From: CAYTWW01 sp043801855
GTDB taxonomy: Archaea; Nanobdellota; Nanobdellia; Woesearchaeales; GW2011-AR15
Assembly (NCBI GenBank): GCA_043801855.1
Contig: JAZDLQ010000059.1
Location: forward strand, 1 to 45,020
Reading direction: 5' to 3'
DNA: 45,020 nucleotides
Notes under the pieces: model-generated
Seen by the model: the letters and a program-made list of their open reading frames with translations, nothing else
What the model was told of the DNA's origin: nothing
Databases searched by the model: none
Shown: positions 25,448 through 34,568 of the stretch, piece by piece
Layout of the letters: each line of letters opens with the position of its first letter
Numbering within the stretch: position 1 is the stretch's first letter
Made by a program: the position numbers and the translations under genes

Positions 25448-26767
25448 ATGTCATTTGGCTTAAATATGAGTGACGCTGAGAAATATTACTTACTTAGAGA
25501 AGTGCAACAATATGCATTGCCTATGCGCACTTCTCTGTCTAGGAAGCAACGAACTTTCTTTGATAAATTATTGAAAGATGCCATTGATCCAAAACCTTCT
25601 GATTTTATATCAATTGAACCATGGTATATTAATCAATTTCAGCATGGTGGTTATCAAGTAAGTTACGGCTCTTTTCAAAAGCCAGGCAAAGCATTTCCTG
25701 GAGATTTTTCATATGCTTGTCCTATTGGTCCAGATCATACTTTAGTGGTAGAGGCAGATGGCGCAACAATGATGGTGCCGCCCGAAATTGTTAGAGAGCA
25801 AGTTTTAAATGTTGCAAATGTATGTACTTATAGGCTTCCTAAACAGCTAGTGCGAGGAGGAGTAGAGGTTCCTGCTGGCTCAGAAGTGTTTTTAGCTGAC
25901 AACTTATGGATAGCCTGCCTCGCAAGATATTTGCACGCAGAAAATTTAATTGAATCTCCTTTTAAAAGTAAAATTGATGAATTTTTTAGCAAATATAGCT
26001 ATTTGGATGATTCTTCAGAATTAGTAAGAGATACCTCTAAATCCAATGCACATCTCCTGCCAGAAAAATTATATATCGCTTTCAGTTCGCTTCTTTATCG
26101 ATTTAATATTCATATGTTTGGAGTTAATGTTACTCCTGAAAATTCTCCTTATTTTCCATCAGGAGTGCTTTCTGTAGGTGTTTTGTCAGCCAACGGAGAA
26201 TATAAATTTGCTTATAGGGGAGATATGCAGATTGGACATTATTCTCACTTATCACCTAGCCAAAATTTAGATGGAGCAATACTACAAAGCACAGATTCAG
26301 TAGGCCTTGAAGATTATCTTGCTAATCAGCTCGTAAGAAATAAAGTCGTTCTTACATCACAAGATTATGCAGAACTAGCACAGATACACCGCATTAGGAG
26401 AAAGGATACTGGTAATCTTCAGGGAGTTCTTGGCCATCCTGATGATGATGATTTGCCAGACATTGATCCTTTACAATTAGAAGGAATAATTACTGTAGGT
26501 GATGGTCTGATCTTAATTTCTGATGGAATGTGTTTAAAATATCATCCAGGTATTACAGATAGAAGAAGTATTCCCGTTGAGGGAGACGAAACACTTACTT
26601 TAGCTTATAGAAATCCTCATTTGTTTTTATTAGACTTAATTCATGAACAAAGGAGATATCTAAAGCTAGGAAGTGATAGATTTTATGGGCCAGGAATAAG
26701 AAAACGAGCTGGTAATTGGAGAGCGGATGATGCTTCTTATGTTAAAGCGGTTCGCATTGAGCATTAA
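25448..26767 (+). CDS. SpoIIE/PP2C-like (PPM) serine phosphatase
   Basis: 439 aa. PPM-family landmarks are present: GDFSYACPIGPDHTLVVEADGA (about residues 93-114, metal aspartates), GDGLILISDGM (about 353-363) and the C-terminal DDASYVKAVRI. These match the metal-binding motifs of PP2C/SpoIIE phosphatases, although overall similarity is low and spacing is unusual. The first 80 residues are a helical N-terminal region. It is soluble with no membrane segment. The gene is flanked by a remnant and the intact copy of the TIM-barrel gene, so it probably arrived as a cassette. A regulatory role through Ser/Thr dephosphorylation is inferred. Confidence 0.6.
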   Translation: MSFGLNMSDAEKYYLLREVQQYALPMRTSLSRKQRTFFDKLLKDAIDPKPSDFISIEPWYINQFQHGGYQVSYGSFQKPGKAFPGDFSYACPIGPDHTLVVEADGATMMVPPEIVREQVLNVANVCTYRLPKQLVRGGVEVPAGSEVFLADNLWIACLARYLHAENLIESPFKSKIDEFFSKYSYLDDSSELVRDTSKSNAHLLPEKLYIAFSSLLYRFNIHMFGVNVTPENSPYFPSGVLSVGVLSANGEYKFAYRGDMQIGHYSHLSPSQNLDGAILQSTDSVGLEDYLANQLVRNKVVLTSQDYAELAQIHRIRRKDTGNLQGVLGHPDDDDLPDIDPLQLEGIITVGDGLILISDGMCLKYHPGITDRRSIPVEGDETLTLAYRNPHLFLLDLIHEQRRYLKLGSDRFYGPGIRKRAGNWRADDASYVKAVRIEH

Positions 26768-26942
26768 AATCAAATAAAAAAGATGGGAAAATTTTTTATC
26801 TCCGTCTCCTTCACAATTCATCACTTACTATATTCTTAATCCTATCAAGACTATTTGTTTTTCATTACCTTTGGTTGATAGATTAACCTAGATAATTTTT
26901 AACAGATAAATATTCTGTGTATAAATTAATTGTAAGAATTGC

Positions 26943-28286
26943 TTATATTGTGTTGCAATGATCTAGTTGATACTTAATGTTTGTTATAACTCCCATTACT
27001 TTTGAGGGATCAGTATCGAGTAAACCTTGATCATAAAAGTTTGGCTCTAAAACTACAACCATTCTATTTTTAAACCGTTCTCTTAACGGATTCAAAAGCA
27101 TTCCCATTGAAGCATTGTCAGGTGTTTTTTGTGCCAATTTTAGTAAGCCATCCACGTCGTGAAAATCTACTTGCCCAGGTTCGTGGGAATAACCTGGTGG
27201 AGGTTGGAATGGATTTCCAGAGACATGCACAAATCTGCTAACAGTATCTAGTCTTAAGAAATCAGTAAATTTCGCTATGCAATCATAACAATATCCTCTT
27301 TTTTCATCTCCTCCTACATATTTTGCCTTATGCCTTCTTCCACGTGCATCGCCTAGTAAAACATCCAGCGGCGCCATTGGGAATAGACTTATATGAACCA
27401 GATCAAACAAGCACTTATATTGTACATTTCTGTTTCTTGGCTTAAGCATCCCAAGCAATTTTTCCATGTGGCTAGCTGTACTTCCTATTCCATATACAAA
27501 ACCAGTATCCATTAATGATTCCTGTAATTTGAACGTGCAGTTTTCACCCATTGTTTCAATTGCTATATTCATAATATTTGTTGATCTTGGCTTTGTTATT
27601 TTTCTGCTATTTAGTAAATTCATAAACCCATACTTACCTTCTCCGGATAATACTCCAACACTCCTTTCAACTGACTCAGAAAGCTCATATCTCGTCATGA
27701 ACCCCGGATGGACAACAAGAGTCGGTGATTCGCTTTTATGGCCAAATAACCCTAACTCAGCCATAACTGCAACAGCATAAGTAAGACTAGCCTGTGAGTA
27801 ATGAAGGTGTTCTGGCATATGCCTTTTGTATGTGTTTACAAATTTCTGTTCACTTTCATCCCAATGTGTTTGACTGGTGTTTGTTGTCCTGTGGACATTG
27901 AATGGATTACTATATCCGCAAAAATTGAATTCAATGCCAAATTCATCGTGTGTTCCAGTAGGATCAAAATTATGCGCATGGACTACAATATTTTTGCCAA
28001 ACTCTTTTCCTATTTCAGCCAAGATTTGTGGTAATATGTCCTGTTCTCTAAAATGTTGAACAGCAAATCCTAATTCATCATATTCAGGAATATTATCAGG
28101 TCTTTTTATTGCAGAATCTCCCTCGAAGAGAAGATCTTCGATAGATTCCAGTCTTGGAGCGGTTGACTGGTTAATCTTTATTTGTATTCCATCTATGACG
28201 CCAGTTCTCTTTAAATGTATTATATTATTATACAGATTAGGCAATCTCACTAAATCACCTAATTCAACATCAAGATAATACTGCAT
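26943..28286 (-). CDS. xylose-isomerase-like TIM-barrel protein
   Basis: 447 aa. The pattern of strand-end residues fits the AP-endonuclease-2/xylose-isomerase-like barrel: VVHAHNFDP (about 101-109), LVVHPGF, IAIETMGEN, CLFDLVHI, RFVHVSGN and VVVLEPNFYDQG. The His, Glu and Asp residues would bind two or three metal ions. Members include sugar isomerases and endonuclease IV; the substrate is not readable. The protein is longer than usual (about 280 aa), with a CYDC-containing insertion near residue 335. A TATA-like TTATATATAAG lies before the start. It converges with the phosphatase gene. Confidence 0.65.
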   Translation of the reverse strand: MQYYLDVELGDLVRLPNLYNNIIHLKRTGVIDGIQIKINQSTAPRLESIEDLLFEGDSAIKRPDNIPEYDELGFAVQHFREQDILPQILAEIGKEFGKNIVVHAHNFDPTGTHDEFGIEFNFCGYSNPFNVHRTTNTSQTHWDESEQKFVNTYKRHMPEHLHYSQASLTYAVAVMAELGLFGHKSESPTLVVHPGFMTRYELSESVERSVGVLSGEGKYGFMNLLNSRKITKPRSTNIMNIAIETMGENCTFKLQESLMDTGFVYGIGSTASHMEKLLGMLKPRNRNVQYKCLFDLVHISLFPMAPLDVLLGDARGRRHKAKYVGGDEKRGYCYDCIAKFTDFLRLDTVSRFVHVSGNPFQPPPGYSHEPGQVDFHDVDGLLKLAQKTPDNASMGMLLNPLRERFKNRMVVVLEPNFYDQGLLDTDPSKVMGVITNIKYQLDHCNTI

Positions 28287-28365
28287 TTTAGAGAGGGTAT
28301 TAATCTTATATATAAAAATAGGCTTTTTTTACAAGATGGAGAGATAAAAAAATTTATTCATTTCC

Positions 28366-29592
28366 TTACTTCCTTCTACTCCATAGTTCATCTCTTATTT
28401 CATCAATCCCAATCCCTTTTTTTGCCATCAATACCAGCAAAAAATATGTTAGGTCAGCAATCTCCCAGACAAGGTTTTTCCTGTCTTTATAGTTAATAAC
28501 CTCTGCAGACTCCTCTTCAATTTTTTTTATTATCTTTTTTTCATCTTTTGCAATTTTTGAGGTATATGAATTCTGTTTAGGTTTTTTTATCCTTTCATCT
28601 ATTAGTGAATATAAATCTTCTAAGCAAAACTCTTTTTCAGAAAAACAGGAATACTGGTTTGTGTGGCAGGCTGCATTCTTTTGCTTTACAGTAAAAAGAA
28701 GCGCATCTTTATCACAGTCAACATTAAATCTAATAAGTGTCTGAGTGTTTCCACTAGTTTTTCCTTTTTGCCAAAGAGTATTTCTACTCCTGCTAAAATA
28801 AGTGCATTTTCTAGTCGATAGTGTTGCTTTCAATGATTCTATATTTGAATATGCAAGCATTAGAACTCGCTTTTCTTCATCCTGGACTATTGTTGGAATC
28901 AGGCTATTACATTTTTTAAAGTCAATAATTGAAATAAATGCATCAATTAAACCAATCTTTTTTTTGTAGACAGCCATTCCAAGTACAGAATCAATTCCCA
29001 AAGATTCAAGTTGCATGATATCTCTAGTTGAAGATATGCCGCCAGCATAGCTAATCTTATTTTTTACTGCATCTTTTAATTTTTTTACAGTTTTTAAATC
29101 AATTCCATTCATCATACCTTCATTATCAACATATGTATATAGGAATCCGCTACAGTATTCCTGCAGTTCAATTGCTTTTTCAAGCGGTGTTTTATTCGTC
29201 TTATTTACCCAACCCTTATTCACTATTGTGCCTTTTTTTGAATCAAGCGCAACAATAATTCGCTCTTTTGGCAGTTGTGTTAAGAACTCCTTATTTGCAC
29301 ATGTCCCAATGATTGCTTTTTTTGCGCCTGCTCCTAAATATTCCATAGCTTTTTCCTTGCTCCTGATTCCACCACCTACATTACACGAACAGATTCTGCA
29401 TATTTGTTTTATAAGCGTAGTATTTTCTCCATTGCCAAAAGCAGCATCAAGATCAATCACATTAACAATAGGATAAATTGAGTAATTTTTAGCTAAATCT
29501 AGCGCATCTGTTTCATATTTTTTAGAGGTTGCACTACCCATAATTAGTTTTACTGCTTTTCCATTCATTATATCTATTGTTGGAATAATCAT
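28366..29592 (-). CDS. hisAIE: HisA-HisI-HisE fusion
   Basis: 408 aa. It combines three histidine enzymes. Residues 1-225: ProFAR isomerase HisA (IIPTIDIMNGKAVKLIMG, NVGGGIRSKEKAMEYLGAGAKK). Residues about 228-325: phosphoribosyl-AMP cyclohydrolase HisI (VLMLAYSNIESL, FSRSRNTLWQKGKTSGNTQ, the zinc cysteines in DCDKDALLF and CHTNQYSCF). Residues about 330-408: phosphoribosyl-ATP pyrophosphatase HisE (KKIEEESAEVINYKDRKNLVWEIADLTYF). HisI-HisE fusions are common; the addition of HisA is unusual. The ATG at 29592 is preceded by GAGGT and matches the family start. The frame overlaps the end of hisF slightly upstream. It is the last gene of the operon. Confidence 0.93.
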   Translation of the reverse strand: MIIPTIDIMNGKAVKLIMGSATSKKYETDALDLAKNYSIYPIVNVIDLDAAFGNGENTTLIKQICRICSCNVGGGIRSKEKAMEYLGAGAKKAIIGTCANKEFLTQLPKERIIVALDSKKGTIVNKGWVNKTNKTPLEKAIELQEYCSGFLYTYVDNEGMMNGIDLKTVKKLKDAVKNKISYAGGISSTRDIMQLESLGIDSVLGMAVYKKKIGLIDAFISIIDFKKCNSLIPTIVQDEEKRVLMLAYSNIESLKATLSTRKCTYFSRSRNTLWQKGKTSGNTQTLIRFNVDCDKDALLFTVKQKNAACHTNQYSCFSEKEFCLEDLYSLIDERIKKPKQNSYTSKIAKDEKKIIKKIEEESAEVINYKDRKNLVWEIADLTYFLLVLMAKKGIGIDEIRDELWSRRK

Positions 29593-29597
29593 TTTTT

Positions 29598-30350
29598 TTA
29601 CCTCACACACAATCCTTTTTTCTTAAGGAATTCCTTGACTTCTTTTATGCTGTATTTGTTATCATGGAATATTGACGCAACAAGCGCTGCATCTGCGCAT
29701 CCTTTACTAAATGCGCAATATATCTGCTCCATGTTTCCAGCGCCGCTGCTTGCAATAATTGGAACATTAACTGATTCAGACAGTTTTCTTAACAAGTCTA
29801 GATCATATCCACTTCCTGTGCCATCCTTATCAAGTGAGTTTACCAAAATCTCGCCGCAGCCAAGCAAAGCACATTTTCTGGCAAATTCAATTGCATCGAG
29901 TCCAGTTGGTTTTGTTCCGCCATAAATATAAACCTCCCATGAATTGCCTTTCTTTTTTGCGTCGAGAGATAATACAATGCATTGCGAGCCAAATTTTTTT
30001 GCAGATTTAAAAATAATATCAGGATTAAGCACTGCTGCTGTGCATATGCTTATTTTATCTGCACCAATTTTTAATAAGGCATTAATATCATCAATTGATT
30101 TGATTCCGCCACCAATGCAAAAAGGGATAAAAATCTCTGATGCAATTTTTTTTACCAATTCAATAGTTGTTTTTCTATACTCAGCACTTGCGCTAATATC
30201 AAGCAGAATTATCTCATCTGCGCCTTCCTGATAGTATTTTTTTGCAAAAAAAAGAGGGTCACCTATCTCTCTTAGATTTTTAAAGCCGAATCCTTTCACT
30301 ACAATTCCTTCTTTAACATCAAGGCATGGTATTATTCTTTTTGTCAGCAT
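29598..30350 (-). CDS. hisF: imidazole glycerol phosphate synthase cyclase subunit HisF
   Basis: 250 aa TIM barrel. It uses ammonia from HisH and PRFAR to make imidazole glycerol phosphate and AICAR. Typical motifs are KRIIPCLDVKEGIVVKG at the N-terminus (catalytic Asp), PFCIGGGIKSIDD, and LVNSLDKDGTGSGYDL (second catalytic Asp), then SSGAGNMEQ. The start lies directly after the hisH stop. The length is typical. Confidence 0.96.
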   Translation of the reverse strand: MLTKRIIPCLDVKEGIVVKGFGFKNLREIGDPLFFAKKYYQEGADEIILLDISASAEYRKTTIELVKKIASEIFIPFCIGGGIKSIDDINALLKIGADKISICTAAVLNPDIIFKSAKKFGSQCIVLSLDAKKKGNSWEVYIYGGTKPTGLDAIEFARKCALLGCGEILVNSLDKDGTGSGYDLDLLRKLSESVNVPIIASSGAGNMEQIYCAFSKGCADAALVASIFHDNKYSIKEVKEFLKKKGLCVR

Positions 30351-30956
30351 TTATTTCACCCTCTTGCAAAAGTTTTTTAAAAGTTTTAGCCCTGCTTTGC
30401 CTGATTTTTCTGGGTGGAACTGTACGCCAAAGATATTTTTTTTAGCAACAGCACATGGATATGAGATACCATAATTTGTTTGCGCAATAATTGCATTTGC
30501 TTCAAGGCAATTAGTATAATATGAGTGGACAAAATAAAAAAAAGAGCCATCAAAAATCCCACAAAATAGCTGTGTTTCTTTTTTTATATTTACACTATTC
30601 CAGCCTATCTGAGGAACTTTTTGATTGAGGCTAAATTTGACAACATTTCCTTTAATCAAACCAAGGCCATCAATACCAACATCTTCTTCACTTCTTGAAA
30701 AAAGAATCTGCTGGCCAATGCAAATCCCAAGAAAGGGCTTTCCTTTGCTCATCTCTTCTTTAAGGGGTAAAAGCAATTTTCTTTTAGACAGGCCTAAAAT
30801 GCAATCTCCAAACCTTCCCTGGCCAGGCATAATTAAGCTGTTTGCCTTTCTAATGGAGTTTTCATCTTTCGCAAGTATTGAATTGATGCCTAGATAAGAC
30901 AGCGCATTTTTAACGCTTCCAATATTGCCTCCCCCATAATCAATTATTCCTATCAT
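30351..30956 (-). CDS. hisH: imidazole glycerol phosphate synthase glutaminase subunit HisH
   Basis: 201 aa class I glutamine amidotransferase that feeds ammonia to HisF. N-terminal GIIDYGGGNIGSVKNAL, nucleophile cysteine in FLGICIGQQILF, and the catalytic His-Glu pair in FGVQFHPEKSG are all present. It sits between hisB and hisF in the operon with almost no spacing. Confidence 0.96.
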   Translation of the reverse strand: MIGIIDYGGGNIGSVKNALSYLGINSILAKDENSIRKANSLIMPGQGRFGDCILGLSKRKLLLPLKEEMSKGKPFLGICIGQQILFSRSEEDVGIDGLGLIKGNVVKFSLNQKVPQIGWNSVNIKKETQLFCGIFDGSFFYFVHSYYTNCLEANAIIAQTNYGISYPCAVAKKNIFGVQFHPEKSGKAGLKLLKNFCKRVK

Positions 30957-30962
30957 TTTTTT

Positions 30963-31553
30963 CTAGAGCACTCCTTTTGTGCTTGGTATTTCATTAATTG
31001 TTTTTTCATCTAAGCAAACAGCCTGCCTGATTGCTTTTGCAAATGCCTTGAATATTGCTTCTATTCTGTGGTGGTCATTATTTCCTGCATTAAGCAGCTT
31101 TATGTGCAGAGATAATTTTGCATTCTGCGCTAACGCTGCAAAAAATTCATAAACCAGTTCTGTTGAAAGGTCTCCGACTTTTTCCCTGTTGAATTTTGCA
31201 TCAAAGACAAATGCATATCTTCCAGCAAAATCAAGACTGACTAAGGCAAGTGTATCATCCATAGGCAGAATCATTGTTCCATACCTGTTTATACCTCTCT
31301 TGTCGCCAACTGCCTCCTGCAGCGCCATGCCTAAAACTATTCCTATATCTTCAACAGTGTGGTGCTCATCAACTTTAATATCACCAATTGCCTCCAACTC
31401 TAAATCAATTGAAGATTGCCTTGCAAAAATTTCCAGCATGTGATTTAGAAAACCAACTGGTGTGTTTATTTTCGACTTTCCAGTCCCATCTAAATTTAAT
31501 TTAATGCTTATTTTTGTTTCATTTGTTTTTCGGTTAATAATTGCATTTCTCAA
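30963..31553 (-). CDS. hisB: imidazoleglycerol-phosphate dehydratase HisB
   Basis: 196 aa. It dehydrates imidazole glycerol phosphate to imidazole acetol phosphate. Mn-binding histidine motifs are FLNHMLEIFARQS, VDEHHTVEDIGIVLG and GNNDHHRIEAIFKAF. The start overlaps the end of the hisC-HAD gene by four bases. It is the monofunctional form; the phosphatase activity is likely supplied by the HAD domain fused to HisC next door. Confidence 0.96.
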   Translation of the reverse strand: MRNAIINRKTNETKISIKLNLDGTGKSKINTPVGFLNHMLEIFARQSSIDLELEAIGDIKVDEHHTVEDIGIVLGMALQEAVGDKRGINRYGTMILPMDDTLALVSLDFAGRYAFVFDAKFNREKVGDLSTELVYEFFAALAQNAKLSLHIKLLNAGNNDHHRIEAIFKAFAKAIRQAVCLDEKTINEIPSTKGVL

Positions 31554-33304
31554 TTTAATCCCTCCAATAATTTGTTTATATTATCAAATACTATTTCTGC
31601 CCCCTTATTTTTTAAAATCAAAAAAGTATTATCTGAGGCAGCTGGTGGAATTATTCCAACGGATATGCATAAAGCATTTTTTGCAGCAATAATATCATCA
31701 ACAGTATCTCCTATGTATGCGCAGGTTTTGCCGCCAAGTGCATTAATTGCCTTACCAATCCCCTCTGGATCAGGCTTGCTTTTTGCAACATCATCTAGAG
31801 TTACAATACAACTAAAATATTTATCAAGCCCAAATTTTTTTATTGTGTAATCTGCATCCCGTCTTGGCCTTCCAGTCACAATCCCAAGCTTATATTTTTT
31901 GGATAGCATTGATAGCATATCTAGATTTACTATAAGCTTCTCATTATCAATTGCGCCACCAAAACAAATCTCATCAAATTTTGAGATTATCTCTTGCATT
32001 GGAACAGTTATACCATAGCTTTCAATAATCGCTTTGCTGCAATCCCAATCATTATTGAGCCTGCCTTTTTCTTTGAAAAACTGAATAATTTCAAAAGTTA
32101 TTTGTTTATCAATTCCATTTTTTTTAAGAAAGTAATTTACTGCCTCCCTGATAGCTACCCTATATGAATTTGATACATCAACCAAAACACCATCCATGTC
32201 AAATAGTATTGTGTCAACTTTTTCAAACATTAACTGTAGCCTGATTTCGGCCAATGCGATATAAAAAATAGTCATCTCTTCCTCTGAGCCAATTGATATT
32301 CGCAGGAACCCCTTAATTTTTTTATCAAGGTTTTTCACTAGTATTCCTTTTTGCATAATGGCATTAGCATAATAATCTGCCTTATCAGAAAAATTAGCCA
32401 ATACAAAATTTGCATAACTTGGCGTTACATTAAACCCAAGCATCTCTGCTTTTTTTTCAAGGACATTGCGTTGTGTTGTTACATAATCCACATAATTTTT
32501 TACATACTCTTTATCATCAAGTGCTGCACTCAGCGCAACAACAGCTGCATAATTTAAGCTAAAAGGAGATGCAATCTTTTTTATGTCAGGTATAACTGTT
32601 TCATCTGCAATAATTAACCCTATCCTAAGTGAAGCCAATCCCCAGGCTTTTGAGAATGTTCGAGTAATAATCATATTCTTCCTTGGTGCTATATTTCTAT
32701 TATCACATCCAATTATGTAAGGCAATACTGTTATATCCGAAAATTCGTAATAGGCTTCGTCAACAAGAAGCATTCCGCCAGACTTTTCTTTTAACCTATC
32801 TGCTACATCAATTATATCTTTTTCATCAACTATCGTACCTGTCGGATTATTAGGATTGCATAATATGACAAGTTTTGTTTTTGCATTGATTGAGCTTAAT
32901 AATTCTTCCATTGGAAAAGAAAAATTATCTTTAAACCTTAACGCCACAATATTTGCACCTGCGGTTTTTGCATAAAAATCAAACATAGAAAAAGTTGGTT
33001 CAATTAAGATAATTTCTTCTTGTTCACCGACAATTGCATCTATCACAAGCCTAATTGCTTCATCGCTTCCATTAGTTAAGATGAATTTTTTTTTTGTTAT
33101 GCCTAATACACGTGCAAGCTTGTTATTTATGCCTGAATAATCTGGATACATACCAATAATCTTTGCATTAATTTTTTTCATGGCATCAATTACTTTAGGA
33201 CTGCATCCAGCTGTATTTTCCATGAAATCAAGTCGGATATACTTCTTCCTATCTAACTCATCTACTGCATATGGTTTTATAGTTTCAAGATTTTTTCTCA
33301 TCAT
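31550..33304 (-). CDS. hisC: HisC aminotransferase fused to HAD phosphatase
   Basis: About 584 aa. The first 355 residues are histidinol-phosphate aminotransferase: CNPNNPTGT, LLVDEAYYEF, and the PLP lysine in TRTFSKAWGLASLRIG. The last 225 residues are a HAD phosphatase with all four motifs: DMDGVLVD, TGRPRRD, KSKPDPEGI and GDTVDD. The fusion places the transaminase beside a phosphatase that probably dephosphorylates histidinol phosphate, the next step; no other histidinol phosphatase is visible. The ATG at 33304 or 33301 is favoured because AAAGGTG precedes them; GTG 33310 is possible. It overlaps the end of hisD. Confidence 0.9.
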   Translation of the reverse strand: MMRKNLETIKPYAVDELDRKKYIRLDFMENTAGCSPKVIDAMKKINAKIIGMYPDYSGINNKLARVLGITKKKFILTNGSDEAIRLVIDAIVGEQEEIILIEPTFSMFDFYAKTAGANIVALRFKDNFSFPMEELLSSINAKTKLVILCNPNNPTGTIVDEKDIIDVADRLKEKSGGMLLVDEAYYEFSDITVLPYIIGCDNRNIAPRKNMIITRTFSKAWGLASLRIGLIIADETVIPDIKKIASPFSLNYAAVVALSAALDDKEYVKNYVDYVTTQRNVLEKKAEMLGFNVTPSYANFVLANFSDKADYYANAIMQKGILVKNLDKKIKGFLRISIGSEEEMTIFYIALAEIRLQLMFEKVDTILFDMDGVLVDVSNSYRVAIREAVNYFLKKNGIDKQITFEIIQFFKEKGRLNNDWDCSKAIIESYGITVPMQEIISKFDEICFGGAIDNEKLIVNLDMLSMLSKKYKLGIVTGRPRRDADYTIKKFGLDKYFSCIVTLDDVAKSKPDPEGIGKAINALGGKTCAYIGDTVDDIIAAKNALCISVGIIPPAASDNTFLILKNKGAEIVFDNINKLLEGLN

Positions 33305-34568
33305 TTTCACCTTTAAGCCTAATATTTACTGAATTTGCATGCGCACTCAATCCTTCAATTTGCGTAAATGCATTTATTGTATCACTAAGCCTCTCAAGGC
33401 TTTTTTTGGATAAGCATTGTATGCTGATAATTTTTAAAAAATCAAGTACACTTAATCCTCCCCTTACCTTTGCATTGCCAGATGTTGGAAGAGTGTGGTT
33501 TGGGCCTGTTGCATAATCGCCTGCAGCTTCAGGACTACATTGCCCGATAAACACGCTTCCTGCTGAATTAATTTGAGTTATATCAGCATCATTTACCATC
33601 AATTCTAAATGCTCTGGCGCAAATGAGTTAGCATCATTGTAGCACTCATTTATTGTGTTTTTTAACACAATCTGCCCGTTTAATAATAGCGATGCAGAAG
33701 CAATCTGCCTGTTTTTGTCAGGCAGCTTTTTTAACTGCTGCTCAATTATTCGCCTAACTTCATACGCAACTTTTTTAGAGGTTGTGAGTAAAATTGAAAA
33801 GGATTCTTTATCGTGCTCTGCCTGCGCCAACATATCTGCAGCGATGAAACTTGGATTTGCGCTTTTATCTGCAATAATTAGTATTTCAGATGGACCTGCA
33901 GGCATATCAACACCAACTGTTCCATAAAGCAGTTTTTTTGCCTGCGCAACAAATGCATTCCCAGGACCAACAATCTTATCAACCTTAGGGATGAATTTAG
34001 TTCCTAATGCCATGGCTGCTATTGCTTGGGCACCCCCTACTTTGTATATCTCATTTACTCCGAGCATGCAAGCCGCGGCAATTATTTTTTCATCAGCGCT
34101 TACAATCCTTTTTTTTTGTTTTGGCGGCGTGCAAATTATTATTTTTTTGCAACCAGCAACTTTTGCAGGGACAACTGACATCAAAACACTTGACACAAGA
34201 GGGTATTTTCCTCCAGGGACATAGACTCCGATATTTTCAATCGGCCTAATAATCTGGCCGATGAATGCTGAATTGCCATTTTTTAAGAATTCCTTTGGCA
34301 ATTGTTGCCTTGCATATTTTTCAATATTTTTTGAGGCAATAAATATAGCTTTTCTTTGTGCAACAGATAAAGATTCCATTGCTGATTTTTTTTCGCTATC
34401 ACTGACTATAATATTCTTTGCTGTCAATTTGCAGTTATCAAATTTTCTTGTTAGCCTAAAAACAGCACTGTCCCTGTATTTGTATACATCATCAATTATC
34501 TTCCTGGTTTTATTTTCTAAACCTGCTGTTATTTTTCTAGACCTAATTTTGCTTGTTATTTTTATCAT
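33285..34568 (-). CDS. hisD: histidinol dehydrogenase HisD
   Basis: 427 aa. It oxidises histidinol to histidine in two NAD-dependent steps. The signature is clear: NIGVYVPGGKYPLVSSVLMSVVPAKVAG, VGGAQAIAAMALGT, DKIVGPGNAFVAQAK, DMPAGPSEILIIAD, and zinc/substrate residues in QAEHDKES and PEHLELM, ending with GPNHTLPTSGNAKVRGGLS. The start overlaps the hisG stop in an ATGA junction, so the two are translationally coupled. Confidence 0.96.
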   Translation of the reverse strand: MIKITSKIRSRKITAGLENKTRKIIDDVYKYRDSAVFRLTRKFDNCKLTAKNIIVSDSEKKSAMESLSVAQRKAIFIASKNIEKYARQQLPKEFLKNGNSAFIGQIIRPIENIGVYVPGGKYPLVSSVLMSVVPAKVAGCKKIIICTPPKQKKRIVSADEKIIAAACMLGVNEIYKVGGAQAIAAMALGTKFIPKVDKIVGPGNAFVAQAKKLLYGTVGVDMPAGPSEILIIADKSANPSFIAADMLAQAEHDKESFSILLTTSKKVAYEVRRIIEQQLKKLPDKNRQIASASLLLNGQIVLKNTINECYNDANSFAPEHLELMVNDADITQINSAGSVFIGQCSPEAAGDYATGPNHTLPTSGNAKVRGGLSVLDFLKIISIQCLSKKSLERLSDTINAFTQIEGLSAHANSVNIRLKGENDEKKS

